Shown: in pieces, positions 17,498 through 24,550 of the stretch
Numbering within the stretch: position 1 is the first letter of the stretch
How the letters are laid out: every line of letters begins with the position of its first letter
Source: a virus
Virus record (IMG/VR): IMGVR_UViG_3300048582_000067
Location: 1-51,279 of that record
Direction: 5' to 3' (one strand)
Length of the DNA: 51,279 bases
Position numbers and translations under genes: made by a program
The notes under the pieces: generated by a model
Database searches by the model: none
Seen by the model: only the letters and a program-made list of their open reading frames with translations
Told to the model about the DNA's origin: nothing

Positions 17498-17546
17498 AAA
17501 AAAAAAAAAAAAGAAACCCCCGTAGCTTGCGCTACAGGGGTTTTTT
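17498..17546. terminator. Bidirectional terminator between the two convergent arms
   Basis: AAACCCC plus GTAGC (17514-17526) pairs with GCTAC plus GGGGTTT (17531-17543) around a TTGC loop with one C-A mismatch. A run of 15 A lies on the left (17498-17512) and six T on the right (17541-17546), so the hairpin can stop polymerase from both directions. It separates the rightward late arm from the leftward arm. Confidence 0.9.
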
Positions 17547-17564
17547 ACGATTTAGGCCGACAGG

Positions 17565-18491
17565 TTAGAACTCAGGCGGGTTGAGCGGTTGTGGTGGGCC
17601 TTGCACAGCTGCAACAGCGGCGGGTGGTTGAAGCTCATCAACTACCGCCCAATTGATCTCGTTCAACGCAGCAGCTGCAAGCGAGTAAGTAGATCTTTTC
17701 CCGTACACACCAGGGCCGAGCTTTGCCTTCTTAGGCTCCGGTAGCACTAGCTCCGGATCTAGACTGCGTAGATAGTGAACTACCTTATTTCGAAAGGTGT
17801 TTCCTGCGTCAAACCAGCAAGACAGCCAGTTCTCAAGGTGAACCTCCTTAGCTGCCGCCCACGAGAACAACTCACCAAGCTCACCCTGCTTTTCAGCTTC
17901 AATGAAGGCCAACGCCAGCTCTGTTGTGTCAGTTGGTAGACCCAGCGCCTCTAGCCGTGCTGTCTTCTTCTCAGCCAGCAAGCCGTCTAGTGCCGGAATA
18001 AGTGCTTCCAACACTTCGATAAGGTAGACCATTAGCAGTTTGAAGCCCTGCTTCTCTCCCGCGGTACGCCGCCGTTCAAAGAAATCCGCCATAGTCCGCT
18101 GAAGAACCTCCGCCAAGAACGTGTGGTGGAGGTTAATCAGTAGGGTCTCACGGGCACGAATCAGACCACCTTTGACAGCAGTACTTGCAATACCCTCTCC
18201 ACTAGCTTTCAACACAAGCAACTGCTCGTTGTAATAGAGCTTCGCGGCCTCAATATCCAGCCTACGTATTACCACACCAGCATCGCGTGCCCGCCGCTCT
18301 GTGTAGGTAACAAAGGACTTCACAGCTAGCTCTACAACAGGCTTGCGCAGCCCTTCTTCACCAAGATAAGTCTGCCATGACCTCGTGATTTGCATGGCAT
18401 TCTCAACGGAGGTAGCAGAGTGAACAAACAAGTCACCGGGGCGGAAGCAGTAAGTAAGCTTGTCGTCTAGTATTTCAGTTAGCCAGCTCAT
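17565..18491 (-). CDS. Unknown protein of the amidoligase cluster
   Basis: The 308-residue product is mostly helical, with Leu/Ala-rich segments, and ends in a Pro-rich tail (PPQPLNPPEF). It begins inside the end of the ATP-grasp gene (17-base overlap), with AAGGA upstream, so the two are coupled. It is the last gene of the leftward arm. I recognise no catalytic motif. It could be a partner, a substrate carrier or the protein that is modified; the sequence does not decide. Confidence 0.7.
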   Translation of the reverse strand: MSWLTEILDDKLTYCFRPGDLFVHSATSVENAMQITRSWQTYLGEEGLRKPVVELAVKSFVTYTERRARDAGVVIRRLDIEAAKLYYNEQLLVLKASGEGIASTAVKGGLIRARETLLINLHHTFLAEVLQRTMADFFERRRTAGEKQGFKLLMVYLIEVLEALIPALDGLLAEKKTARLEALGLPTDTTELALAFIEAEKQGELGELFSWAAAKEVHLENWLSCWFDAGNTFRNKVVHYLRSLDPELVLPEPKKAKLGPGVYGKRSTYSLAAAALNEINWAVVDELQPPAAVAAVQGPPQPLNPPEF

Positions 18492-19281
18492 TTACTTTCC
18501 TTTTGATCATTGCGGCGTAGTCAATGACTGTCTGGCCCTCCAAACCAGGTGCGGTGTTAATTTCAAGGACAAACGCTTCTTGCTTGCGCTCGTTCCAGAT
18601 TACGTCTACTGCACCAAAGTCAAGGTTGACCATGGTCAGAGCCTTAACAGCTTGGTTGACAGCGTCAGCTGGTACTTGGTCTAGGCTATTTCGAGCAAAG
18701 ACAAAGCCGTTAGCAAGATTCCGGATCTGGAAATCAACCTCTACCTGCGACTCTAGCCGCGCTTTCTTTTCTTGAACTGAGAACAGGCCTTGCGTCTTAG
18801 CGACGTGTAGCCGGAACTCCCGCCGTTTAGGGACGTAGAGACAGAGTAGCGTATTATTAGGAATAGCTTCTAGCTCTGCAAGGCTGGTTACCTTCACGAT
18901 ACCCTCACCGCTGTGGCCCGCAAGAACAGTTCGTGCAAAGACAGTTACTGGCTTGTCAGTGTTGAACCAGCCCCGTGCAACTTCTTTGTCAGTAGTGAAC
19001 GGCGGAACGCGGGGCGCAGTTGCTGGATCTTGCAACGTAGCCTCAAAGAACAGCCGCTTGTTGCTAGCTGCACGTAGTAGATCCGGTGGGTTCAGCACAG
19101 TCATACCTGAAGCTAGGAAAGTATTAGGGGCTGTAGTAGCTCCCCAATTAACTAGAATCTTGTCAGGTGCAGGCCGGAACTTAGAGTTCTCCAGCTTGAG
19201 CGTCTTTACCTCCAGTGCCTGCGCAAGCGCAACAGCACTCTTAGACCCTTGCTTATAGGGGTAGACAGCGAGTTTAGTCAT
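18475..19281 (-). CDS. ATP-grasp ligase (RimK/peptide ligase type)
   Basis: The 268-residue protein has the ATP-grasp core. A glycine-rich nucleotide loop AGHSGEGI lies at 121-128, a REFRLHV strand at 154-160 and a metal-binding C-terminal motif FVLEINTAPGLEGQT at 237-251 with Glu240 and Asn242. Such enzymes activate a carboxylate as acyl-phosphate and join it to an amine. The family is known for adding amino acids to protein termini (RimK) or making peptides. Its neighbour is an amidoligase, suggesting successive amide bonds on one target. It starts at ATG 19281 after GGAG. Confidence 0.85.
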   Translation of the reverse strand: MTKLAVYPYKQGSKSAVALAQALEVKTLKLENSKFRPAPDKILVNWGATTAPNTFLASGMTVLNPPDLLRAASNKRLFFEATLQDPATAPRVPPFTTDKEVARGWFNTDKPVTVFARTVLAGHSGEGIVKVTSLAELEAIPNNTLLCLYVPKRREFRLHVAKTQGLFSVQEKKARLESQVEVDFQIRNLANGFVFARNSLDQVPADAVNQAVKALTMVNLDFGAVDVIWNERKQEAFVLEINTAPGLEGQTVIDYAAMIKRKVNELAN

Positions 19282-19284
19282 CAG

Positions 19285-20124
19285 TTAGCTCCAATCAGTT
19301 AGGTACGCCCAGGTTTGAATATTCCGGAGCGAATTGTAAACAGTTTGTTCAAAGTGCGGCTTTGCAAACAAGTGCTTAGCGAAGTTTGGTAGCAGTAGGC
19401 TTACTACTTCTTTCTCTCCATTAGCAGACATGGACGTGATTAGCGTCCGAGGATTCTCAATCTTTTTACTGTTAGTGAACAGTTCCTCTAGCAGGGTAAT
19501 CCAGCGCACAACTGGCTCTGGCGTCAGCGGAGTACGTAGCGCGCGGAGCTCCAGCGTACCAAACTTACTTAGCGAAACTAGGTTCATGGCCGCGTAGCGT
19601 AGGCCTTCGCTGGTGAAGTAATGTGAGGAGAGTGTCTTACGGTTAAGACAGTTTTGGATACCAAAGGAGATATCCTCTGCATCAGACATCCGCAGGCAGA
19701 AGAGGTTACCTGCCCGTTCTTCACCAAGATCCTCAACAAGCAAGTCTTCCAGACAGTAGTAGGCAGCCATGAAGGTAAACAGCTGCCGAAGCGTTAGGTC
19801 TTGGCAGTTAACGTGGACGTGGACTCCTGCGCGCATCGAATCGTTAATCACAGCTTTACCGCTTAGAATTACGCTGTAGAGCTCTGCCAGATTAGCTACA
19901 CTGTCTTTAAGACTGTATGGCCCAGCGCTTACAGCCTCAAACGCCTCACCCCGTAGTGAACCGTCAGCTACGATACGCCAAGCCCCACTGAGCGAACCCG
20001 GCCCTACGTTAGCAGCGATGCCTCGTCCTTCGAACTCTAGCTCTAGCCCCAGGAGCTGAGTCTCCGGGTAACGGCGGTCAAAGTTAAAGTTCTCAGCGAC
20101 CTTAGTATTTAGCCAACTTGTCAT
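19285..20124 (-). CDS. Amidoligase (COOH-NH2 ligase, Amidoligase_2 type)
   Basis: The 279-residue protein has the amidoligase signatures related to glutamine synthetase: GLELEFEG at 26-33, DGSLRGEAFEAVSAGP at 54-69 and AGVHVHVN at 99-106. The acidic residues of the first motif and the histidines of the third bind the metals that hold ATP. The family forms amide bonds between a carboxyl group and an amine. Its start lies 23 bases inside the preceding gene and follows GGAGG. It is one of two different amidoligases in the cluster; the substrate is unknown. Confidence 0.85.
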   Translation of the reverse strand: MTSWLNTKVAENFNFDRRYPETQLLGLELEFEGRGIAANVGPGSLSGAWRIVADGSLRGEAFEAVSAGPYSLKDSVANLAELYSVILSGKAVINDSMRAGVHVHVNCQDLTLRQLFTFMAAYYCLEDLLVEDLGEERAGNLFCLRMSDAEDISFGIQNCLNRKTLSSHYFTSEGLRYAAMNLVSLSKFGTLELRALRTPLTPEPVVRWITLLEELFTNSKKIENPRTLITSMSANGEKEVVSLLLPNFAKHLFAKPHFEQTVYNSLRNIQTWAYLTDWS

Positions 20125-20734
20125 CCCCAGCCTCCAGCGCTAGTTCTTCGGTTAGAAAGTTAAACTTAGGCGCAAGGCCCAGTAGTCCGTTCTTGTTTAC
20201 AGCACCAACTGTGCTGCCGCGATACAGCAGTTTGAAGTGCTGGTTAATAGCAAAGTGTTTAGAGAAGGCTACCGGGATACCGGTTTCCTCAATGAGGTCT
20301 AGCGTTGCGTCTAGCGTAGGGTACTTGTTAAACAGGCAGTCAGTAATGCCTTTACGGAAGTCAACACTCTCTAGCTCGCCCTCACGCACAGGAGAAGAGC
20401 TTCCGTCTTTACCACCAGCACCAATGATAGCTAGCTGGTTGTGCCGCAACCCTTGCTTGTAGTCACGGCGGATAGGCACCCGTGTCAGATACCAAGCCGC
20501 CCGCCCCAGATAGTTGACGTAGCCAAGCTTACCAACTGCAAACTCAAACTCGTCTTCCTTTAGCGCGATAGGCTGCAGCTGCTTATTCTCACCCTGGATC
20601 GTTGCCTCGTTGAACTTAGTCGATCCGTTGTTGAAGATCTTAGTCACTCGAACCAAACCCTGCGCATAGTCTTTGGCTCGAATGTAGCTGTTTGTGAGGC
20701 GGCTAACAGCATACTCAGTGTCGTTGTTAAACAT
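20102..20734 (-). CDS. Unknown protein between the two amidoligases
   Basis: The 210-residue product lies between the two amidoligase genes and overlaps both (8 and 23 bases), so it is almost certainly part of the same pathway. It is beta-rich in the N-terminal half, with a conserved-looking NYLGRAAWYLTRVPIRRDYK segment at about 74-93. No catalytic motif is recognisable. It could be a scaffold or the acceptor protein for the ligases. The ATG at 20734 follows AGAGGA. Confidence 0.7.
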   Translation of the reverse strand: MFNNDTEYAVSRLTNSYIRAKDYAQGLVRVTKIFNNGSTKFNEATIQGENKQLQPIALKEDEFEFAVGKLGYVNYLGRAAWYLTRVPIRRDYKQGLRHNQLAIIGAGGKDGSSSPVREGELESVDFRKGITDCLFNKYPTLDATLDLIEETGIPVAFSKHFAINQHFKLLYRGSTVGAVNKNGLLGLAPKFNFLTEELALEAGDDKLAKY

Positions 20735-21566
20735 AGCAAGTCCTCTTTAGTTTAGTGTAGACAGCCTCACCTAGGTCTACAAGATTGGAGTTGATAATAG
20801 CTGCAGCGGAGGTCACTACAGCGCCGTTGTAGAAGCTTAGCGGCGCGTTAGTCATAGGGTCACGCATAACTGAGCACAGCGCGTTCACAGTGTTATCAAA
20901 CACGAAACCAATCAACTCGTCGCTAGTTAGCCATTGGTTCGATAGAGAGCGGTACTCCATACCGTAGGGCTTAGGCCGGAAAGCGCCAGCCGCCCCGTAG
21001 ATACTCCTTCTTGTATTGTCTTTGTCCCAGGCCAAGCTAGCTGCCCCGAGATAGTAGTCCAGCTCAACAGCCAGAGCAGCGCAGTTCATAATAAAACCAG
21101 GGTCTAGACGATCGAAGCCTGAGCCCCAGCCAGTGTGAACGTGTCCGCCAGCAGAGCGCATGTTAGGGTTGGCCAGCTTAGGCGCTTTGTTTAGTCGCCC
21201 AGTGTAGCCGTTGTAGTCAGGATCACAGCCCAGCTCTAGCGCTTCTGCCGGCGCTCTTGCCATTTCTTCGTCAGAGAACACAGCAACAGGAACTACCGCA
21301 AGGTCGTAACCCTTTGGTAGCATCTTCTTCAGCGTAGACTTAACGCTGTTCACTTTGAAGATGAACTCTCGCTTGTTTTCGCAAGGGTCAACCCCAAACT
21401 CAAGGGCCATACCGTCGACTTGAACCATCCCGTTCTTAACTTTGAAGGGTTCAGTCTTAGTCCCTGGAATCAACCCGTGAGCGCCTACGAATTGGCCTTC
21501 CTTGTTGACAACAAACACTTCAGGGTCGCAACCAATGAAGAAGTCATTGCCGTTAATCTTAACCAA
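20727..21566 (-). CDS. COOH-NH2 ligase, phiEco32-like type 2
   Basis: The 279-residue product contains IGCDPEVFVV (11-20), DGMALEFGVDPC (51-62) and RSAGGHVHTGWG (137-148), the signatures of the phage phiEco32-like amidoligase family. The metal-binding Glu and His residues are present, so it should be active. I chose TTG at 21566, which follows GGAG at 21574-21577 by seven bases; a GTG at 21599 in the same frame lacks a binding site and would overlap the amidotransferase gene more. It belongs to a different amidoligase subfamily from its neighbour at 19285, which suggests two distinct bonds. Confidence 0.82.
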   Translation of the reverse strand: MVKINGNDFFIGCDPEVFVVNKEGQFVGAHGLIPGTKTEPFKVKNGMVQVDGMALEFGVDPCENKREFIFKVNSVKSTLKKMLPKGYDLAVVPVAVFSDEEMARAPAEALELGCDPDYNGYTGRLNKAPKLANPNMRSAGGHVHTGWGSGFDRLDPGFIMNCAALAVELDYYLGAASLAWDKDNTRRSIYGAAGAFRPKPYGMEYRSLSNQWLTSDELIGFVFDNTVNALCSVMRDPMTNAPLSFYNGAVVTSAAAIINSNLVDLGEAVYTKLKRTCYV

Positions 21567-22689
21567 CTTTAGTCTCCATCTCTTTGAAGGTGCTTGCACA
21601 GTTCATGCAAAAGGGCGCGTCTTTCTCTAGCCACTTGACATCACCCTTGAGGTAGTCATCATAGAACAGGTTGTTACTGCAAACAGTGCAGCCGTGCCGT
21701 GTGTTCTTATCAAACTCCGGCTTGCTCAACTCCATCTTCAGCCAGCCAGTCTCAGGTTTGACATGTTGCAGTTGGATAACGTTGTCTCCACCCGCGTTCT
21801 TAAACTGCTGATCAAAGTAGCGAGGCTTGCGGTTGCGGCCTGACCAGACACGCTCACCACCAGAGCCATGGTAGTTGCCACCAGACCAGTTCTGGTACCC
21901 CTGCCCCTGCTGGTAGCTGCTGGGGGGTACTACCACTAAAGGGGGTTCTACAGTCTCCATTGAAAGAACCAGCTCTTTACCACCCAGCTGTATAGTGATG
22001 TGCTGGTCATTAGTAAGCGCAATAGGCTCACCAACCATGGTGATCTTAGCCTTAGCCATGGCAAGCTTTAGCATCCAAGCCTCAGACGCGTAGAATAGCG
22101 TACCGTTCGTAGGCAGCATGTAGTAGAAGAGTGTCCTATCCTTATTCCTGAATAGGTTGTAGGTGTCGGCCTTTTCGTCGTACCAGCTAAGAGCTAGCGC
22201 GCCGCGCAGCTTACCCACTACGTCCTTAAGGCTCATCTCCTTAGATAGAGCGTAGAAGATCTTTTCTGAGTCAGTCTGACCCTTGATATCCGCACCAGTA
22301 GGTAGGCTGTGTAGGCCAGTGTGGATAGTGCCGTTGTGGGCACCAACAATGTGACCATGATGGAAGGGGTGCGCGTTCTCAGCATTAACAAGTCCAACTG
22401 TAGCCGAGCGGTTGTGTCCCATTACAAAGGTGAAGTTATACTTAGTCTCTTCCTCAAACTCGCCTCGGCTGTTAAACAGCTCAGGGAACTTCTTGTAGAG
22501 GTTGTAGGGGATGCCCTCTGTTTTTACCAACGTTGTCTTGTACTTAGTAGTGCCAACGCGAGCGCGCTTGAAGGCAATACCTGTTGAGTCTTCACCTCGC
22601 GTAACGTCGAAGTGCAGTAGCCAGCGGAACACGCTCATCTGCGCGCTACTAAGCCAGGTGTTAGAGACTACTCCAACTAGTCCACACAT
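21559..22689 (-). CDS. Class II glutamine amidotransferase with C-terminal zinc ribbon
   Basis: The 376-residue protein starts Met-Cys-Gly-Leu-Val-Gly, placing the Cys2 nucleophile of class II amidotransferases at the mature N-terminus. Further Ntn-hydrolase motifs are RGEDSTGIA (31-39), GHNRSATVG and AHNGTIHTG. These enzymes release ammonia from glutamine for a partner synthetase. After a Gly/Ser/Tyr-rich linker (about 255-290) comes a zinc-ribbon-like end with CTVC and CMNC pairs (about 333-363), not part of the usual domain. No synthetase domain is fused, so ammonia may go to a separate ligase in the cluster. ATG 22689 follows AGAAGG. Confidence 0.85.
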   Translation of the reverse strand: MCGLVGVVSNTWLSSAQMSVFRWLLHFDVTRGEDSTGIAFKRARVGTTKYKTTLVKTEGIPYNLYKKFPELFNSRGEFEEETKYNFTFVMGHNRSATVGLVNAENAHPFHHGHIVGAHNGTIHTGLHSLPTGADIKGQTDSEKIFYALSKEMSLKDVVGKLRGALALSWYDEKADTYNLFRNKDRTLFYYMLPTNGTLFYASEAWMLKLAMAKAKITMVGEPIALTNDQHITIQLGGKELVLSMETVEPPLVVVPPSSYQQGQGYQNWSGGNYHGSGGERVWSGRNRKPRYFDQQFKNAGGDNVIQLQHVKPETGWLKMELSKPEFDKNTRHGCTVCSNNLFYDDYLKGDVKWLEKDAPFCMNCASTFKEMETKVG

Positions 22690-22693
22690 GTTG

Positions 22694-23284
22694 TTATACC
22701 TTCTTCTTTACAGCCAAAAGTTTCTCTACGTACTCAAGGAAGAAGTCCCTGCAGTCAGTAGACGCGGTAGCATACTCAGGGTGCCACTGCACGCCTGCAA
22801 TCAATCTAGATTCGGAGAACACAGCCTCCACGGTGCCGTCAACAGCATGATGAACTTCCTCGTACTGAGAAGACTCATCTCGTGGAACCGCTTGGTGGTG
22901 CGAGGAAGTAACAGTGAGATACTTGCCTGGACCGATTAGCACTTCATGCTGGCCGTGATTGTGGCCTTCAATGTGCTGAATCAGCGTGCCACCCGTGCTA
23001 ACATGTAGTAGCTGCAGGCCACGGCAGATACCGAGCTGAGGGATACCAGAGAGACGAGCTGCCATGATAGCACTGATCTCAGTTAGGTCTTTACGACTAT
23101 CAAAGCTAGTCTTAGGATCGCGAGTCTCAAAGTACAGACGCGGATTTACGTCTGACCCTCCAGGCACAACAATGAAGTCAGGTGCTAAGAAAGAGTCTTC
23201 TTTCAGCTCTGCGTAGCCGGCACGAACCAGCATGTCAGCAATAGCAAAGGAAGTGGTAGTCAACTGGAATGTCTTCTTAGTCAC
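22694..23284 (-). CDS. Class I glutamine amidotransferase-like hydrolase (peptidase C26 type)
   Basis: The 196-residue protein has the class I triad: nucleophile Cys87 in GICRGLQLL and the His-x-Glu pair in GVQWHPE (His168, Glu170). The early VPGGSDVNP motif (40-48) is typical of gamma-glutamyl-GABA hydrolases (PuuD) and related enzymes. These cleave gamma-glutamyl amides. In this cluster it may trim or reverse gamma-glutamyl bonds made by the amidoligases. It starts at GTG 23284 behind AGGAG. Confidence 0.83.
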   Translation of the reverse strand: MTKKTFQLTTTSFAIADMLVRAGYAELKEDSFLAPDFIVVPGGSDVNPRLYFETRDPKTSFDSRKDLTEISAIMAARLSGIPQLGICRGLQLLHVSTGGTLIQHIEGHNHGQHEVLIGPGKYLTVTSSHHQAVPRDESSQYEEVHHAVDGTVEAVFSESRLIAGVQWHPEYATASTDCRDFFLEYVEKLLAVKKKV

Positions 23285-23287
23285 AGG

Positions 23288-24283
23288 TTAGGCTCCTAGG
23301 TTGTAAGTTTTAGAGAAAGCTTCTAGCTTCCGTAGATCGAGGAATAGGCCACCGCCAACGCTCTTTTGCATGATACTTTTCATCAGTTTAGCCGTGGCAG
23401 CCGCCCAGAGGCTTGCGTCTGGTGCCTTTTCAACGGGGATAACACTCTTCTCACCCACAAAGGTAGGTGTCTCAGACAGTACAGTGGCAAACATAGGCTG
23501 AGTTGCGCGGCTCTGCGGAATCGCAGGATTCCGTCTACTAGTCAATAGAATACCGGCTGAGTTGCTGGGCCAGTTACGCGTCTGAAAGAAACTGTTGTTT
23601 CCAGCTGGCGGCTGAAGCGGCTCGTCTTTGAACGTAGCTTGCACATCCTCAACAGAGTTGACGTTACTTGGTCCAGGAAGATGGTTGGAGACGTTACCGC
23701 TAAACACAAATCGACAGTTAGCGTACTCGTGCAGCCTGACTGGACTGCTACTGTAGACCATCTTATCTTCCGGGCCTCTTTTCAAGTTGATGTTGTAGCT
23801 AACAAAGGTCAAGAGAAGCAACAACGGATGTATATCGTAGCCGTCTTCGATTGCTTTACCAACTGCAAACAGGTTAGTCTTGTACTCGTTAGTTGTCAAG
23901 CGTGAAAGCTGCGCAGCGCCTAGCCAGGCCGCATTGTGATAGTGTGTAGTCTTAATAATGCCGTTCTTCAGTGATGACTCGGCATCCTTAAACGGGAAGG
24001 CATCGCGGAACGCACTACGGTTAAGTAGCCAGTCGTAGAACGCAACAACACCAGGCTGTCTTGCATACTCCGGATTTGTCCTGGTCACTACGTAGTCCGG
24101 ACTCCAGCCAGTGGGCGCGCTACGCAGAAAACCATGGCAGGCACCAACACCTGTGTGGATCCGCTCAAGATTTTCGCTTAGCGCTGTAGCTGCGACTGCC
24201 CAGCCCGAGTTAGGGTCTGTTTTCTTAAACAAGGCGGTGAAGTGCCCTGTTGCATGCAGCTTCAGAAGGTCTTCGAGAGCCAT
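23288..24283 (-). CDS. Unknown protein, first gene of the amidoligase cluster
   Basis: The 331-residue product has no motif I recognise. The N-terminal half is helical with conserved-looking Trp, His and Tyr residues (TTHYHNAAWLGAA). The C-terminal half is Pro/Asn/Ser-rich and probably loosely structured, ending in a Gly-rich segment. It is coupled to the class I amidotransferase gene (3-base gap) and begins after AGAGGA. It is separated from the glutaredoxin gene by a terminator hairpin, so the cluster may have its own promoter near 24284-24316. Confidence 0.65.
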   Translation of the reverse strand: MALEDLLKLHATGHFTALFKKTDPNSGWAVAATALSENLERIHTGVGACHGFLRSAPTGWSPDYVVTRTNPEYARQPGVVAFYDWLLNRSAFRDAFPFKDAESSLKNGIIKTTHYHNAAWLGAAQLSRLTTNEYKTNLFAVGKAIEDGYDIHPLLLLLTFVSYNINLKRGPEDKMVYSSSPVRLHEYANCRFVFSGNVSNHLPGPSNVNSVEDVQATFKDEPLQPPAGNNSFFQTRNWPSNSAGILLTSRRNPAIPQSRATQPMFATVLSETPTFVGEKSVIPVEKAPDASLWAAATAKLMKSIMQKSVGGGLFLDLRKLEAFSKTYNLGA

Positions 24284-24305
24284 AGCTTCCTCTTAGCTTG
24301 TGTGA

Positions 24306-24330
24306 AAAGATAGCCCCTATGTAAGGGGCT
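24306..24330 (-). terminator. Terminator after the glutaredoxin gene (- strand)
   Basis: On the - strand AGCCCCT (24324-24330) pairs with AGGGGCT (24312-24318) over seven pairs around TACAT, followed by ATCTTTT. It overlaps the end of the glutaredoxin gene and separates the nucleotide-metabolism genes from the amidoligase cluster. Confidence 0.75.
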
Positions 24331-24550
24331 TTATAGTCTTTAGGTAGTCATATCCACCGAGGTAGCTCTCTAGCGTGAGCGCTTCCTCCGTGAAGATAGC
24401 AGGTACTGTCTTTACACCTGCTCTCTGTAGAGCGGGAAGCCCCTCTTCAAGAGGGACCTCCACAAACTCTAGGTTGTTGTTCTTCAAGTAGTTCTTTGCC
24501 ATCTTGCAGTATGGGCAAGGCGGGTTCTCTCTTGTTACAACGTAGTACAT
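24317..24550 (-). CDS. Glutaredoxin
   Basis: The 77-residue product has the glutaredoxin fold pattern with active site CPYC (12-15), a cis-proline region VKTVPAIF and a C-terminal GGYDYLK helix start. It reduces disulfides with glutathione or, for NrdH-like members, thioredoxin reductase. Its ATG overlaps the stop of the ribonucleotide reductase gene (TAATG), so it is probably the reductant of that enzyme. Confidence 0.88.
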   Translation of the reverse strand: MYYVVTRENPPCPYCKMAKNYLKNNNLEFVEVPLEEGLPALQRAGVKTVPAIFTEEALTLESYLGGYDYLKTIKPLT

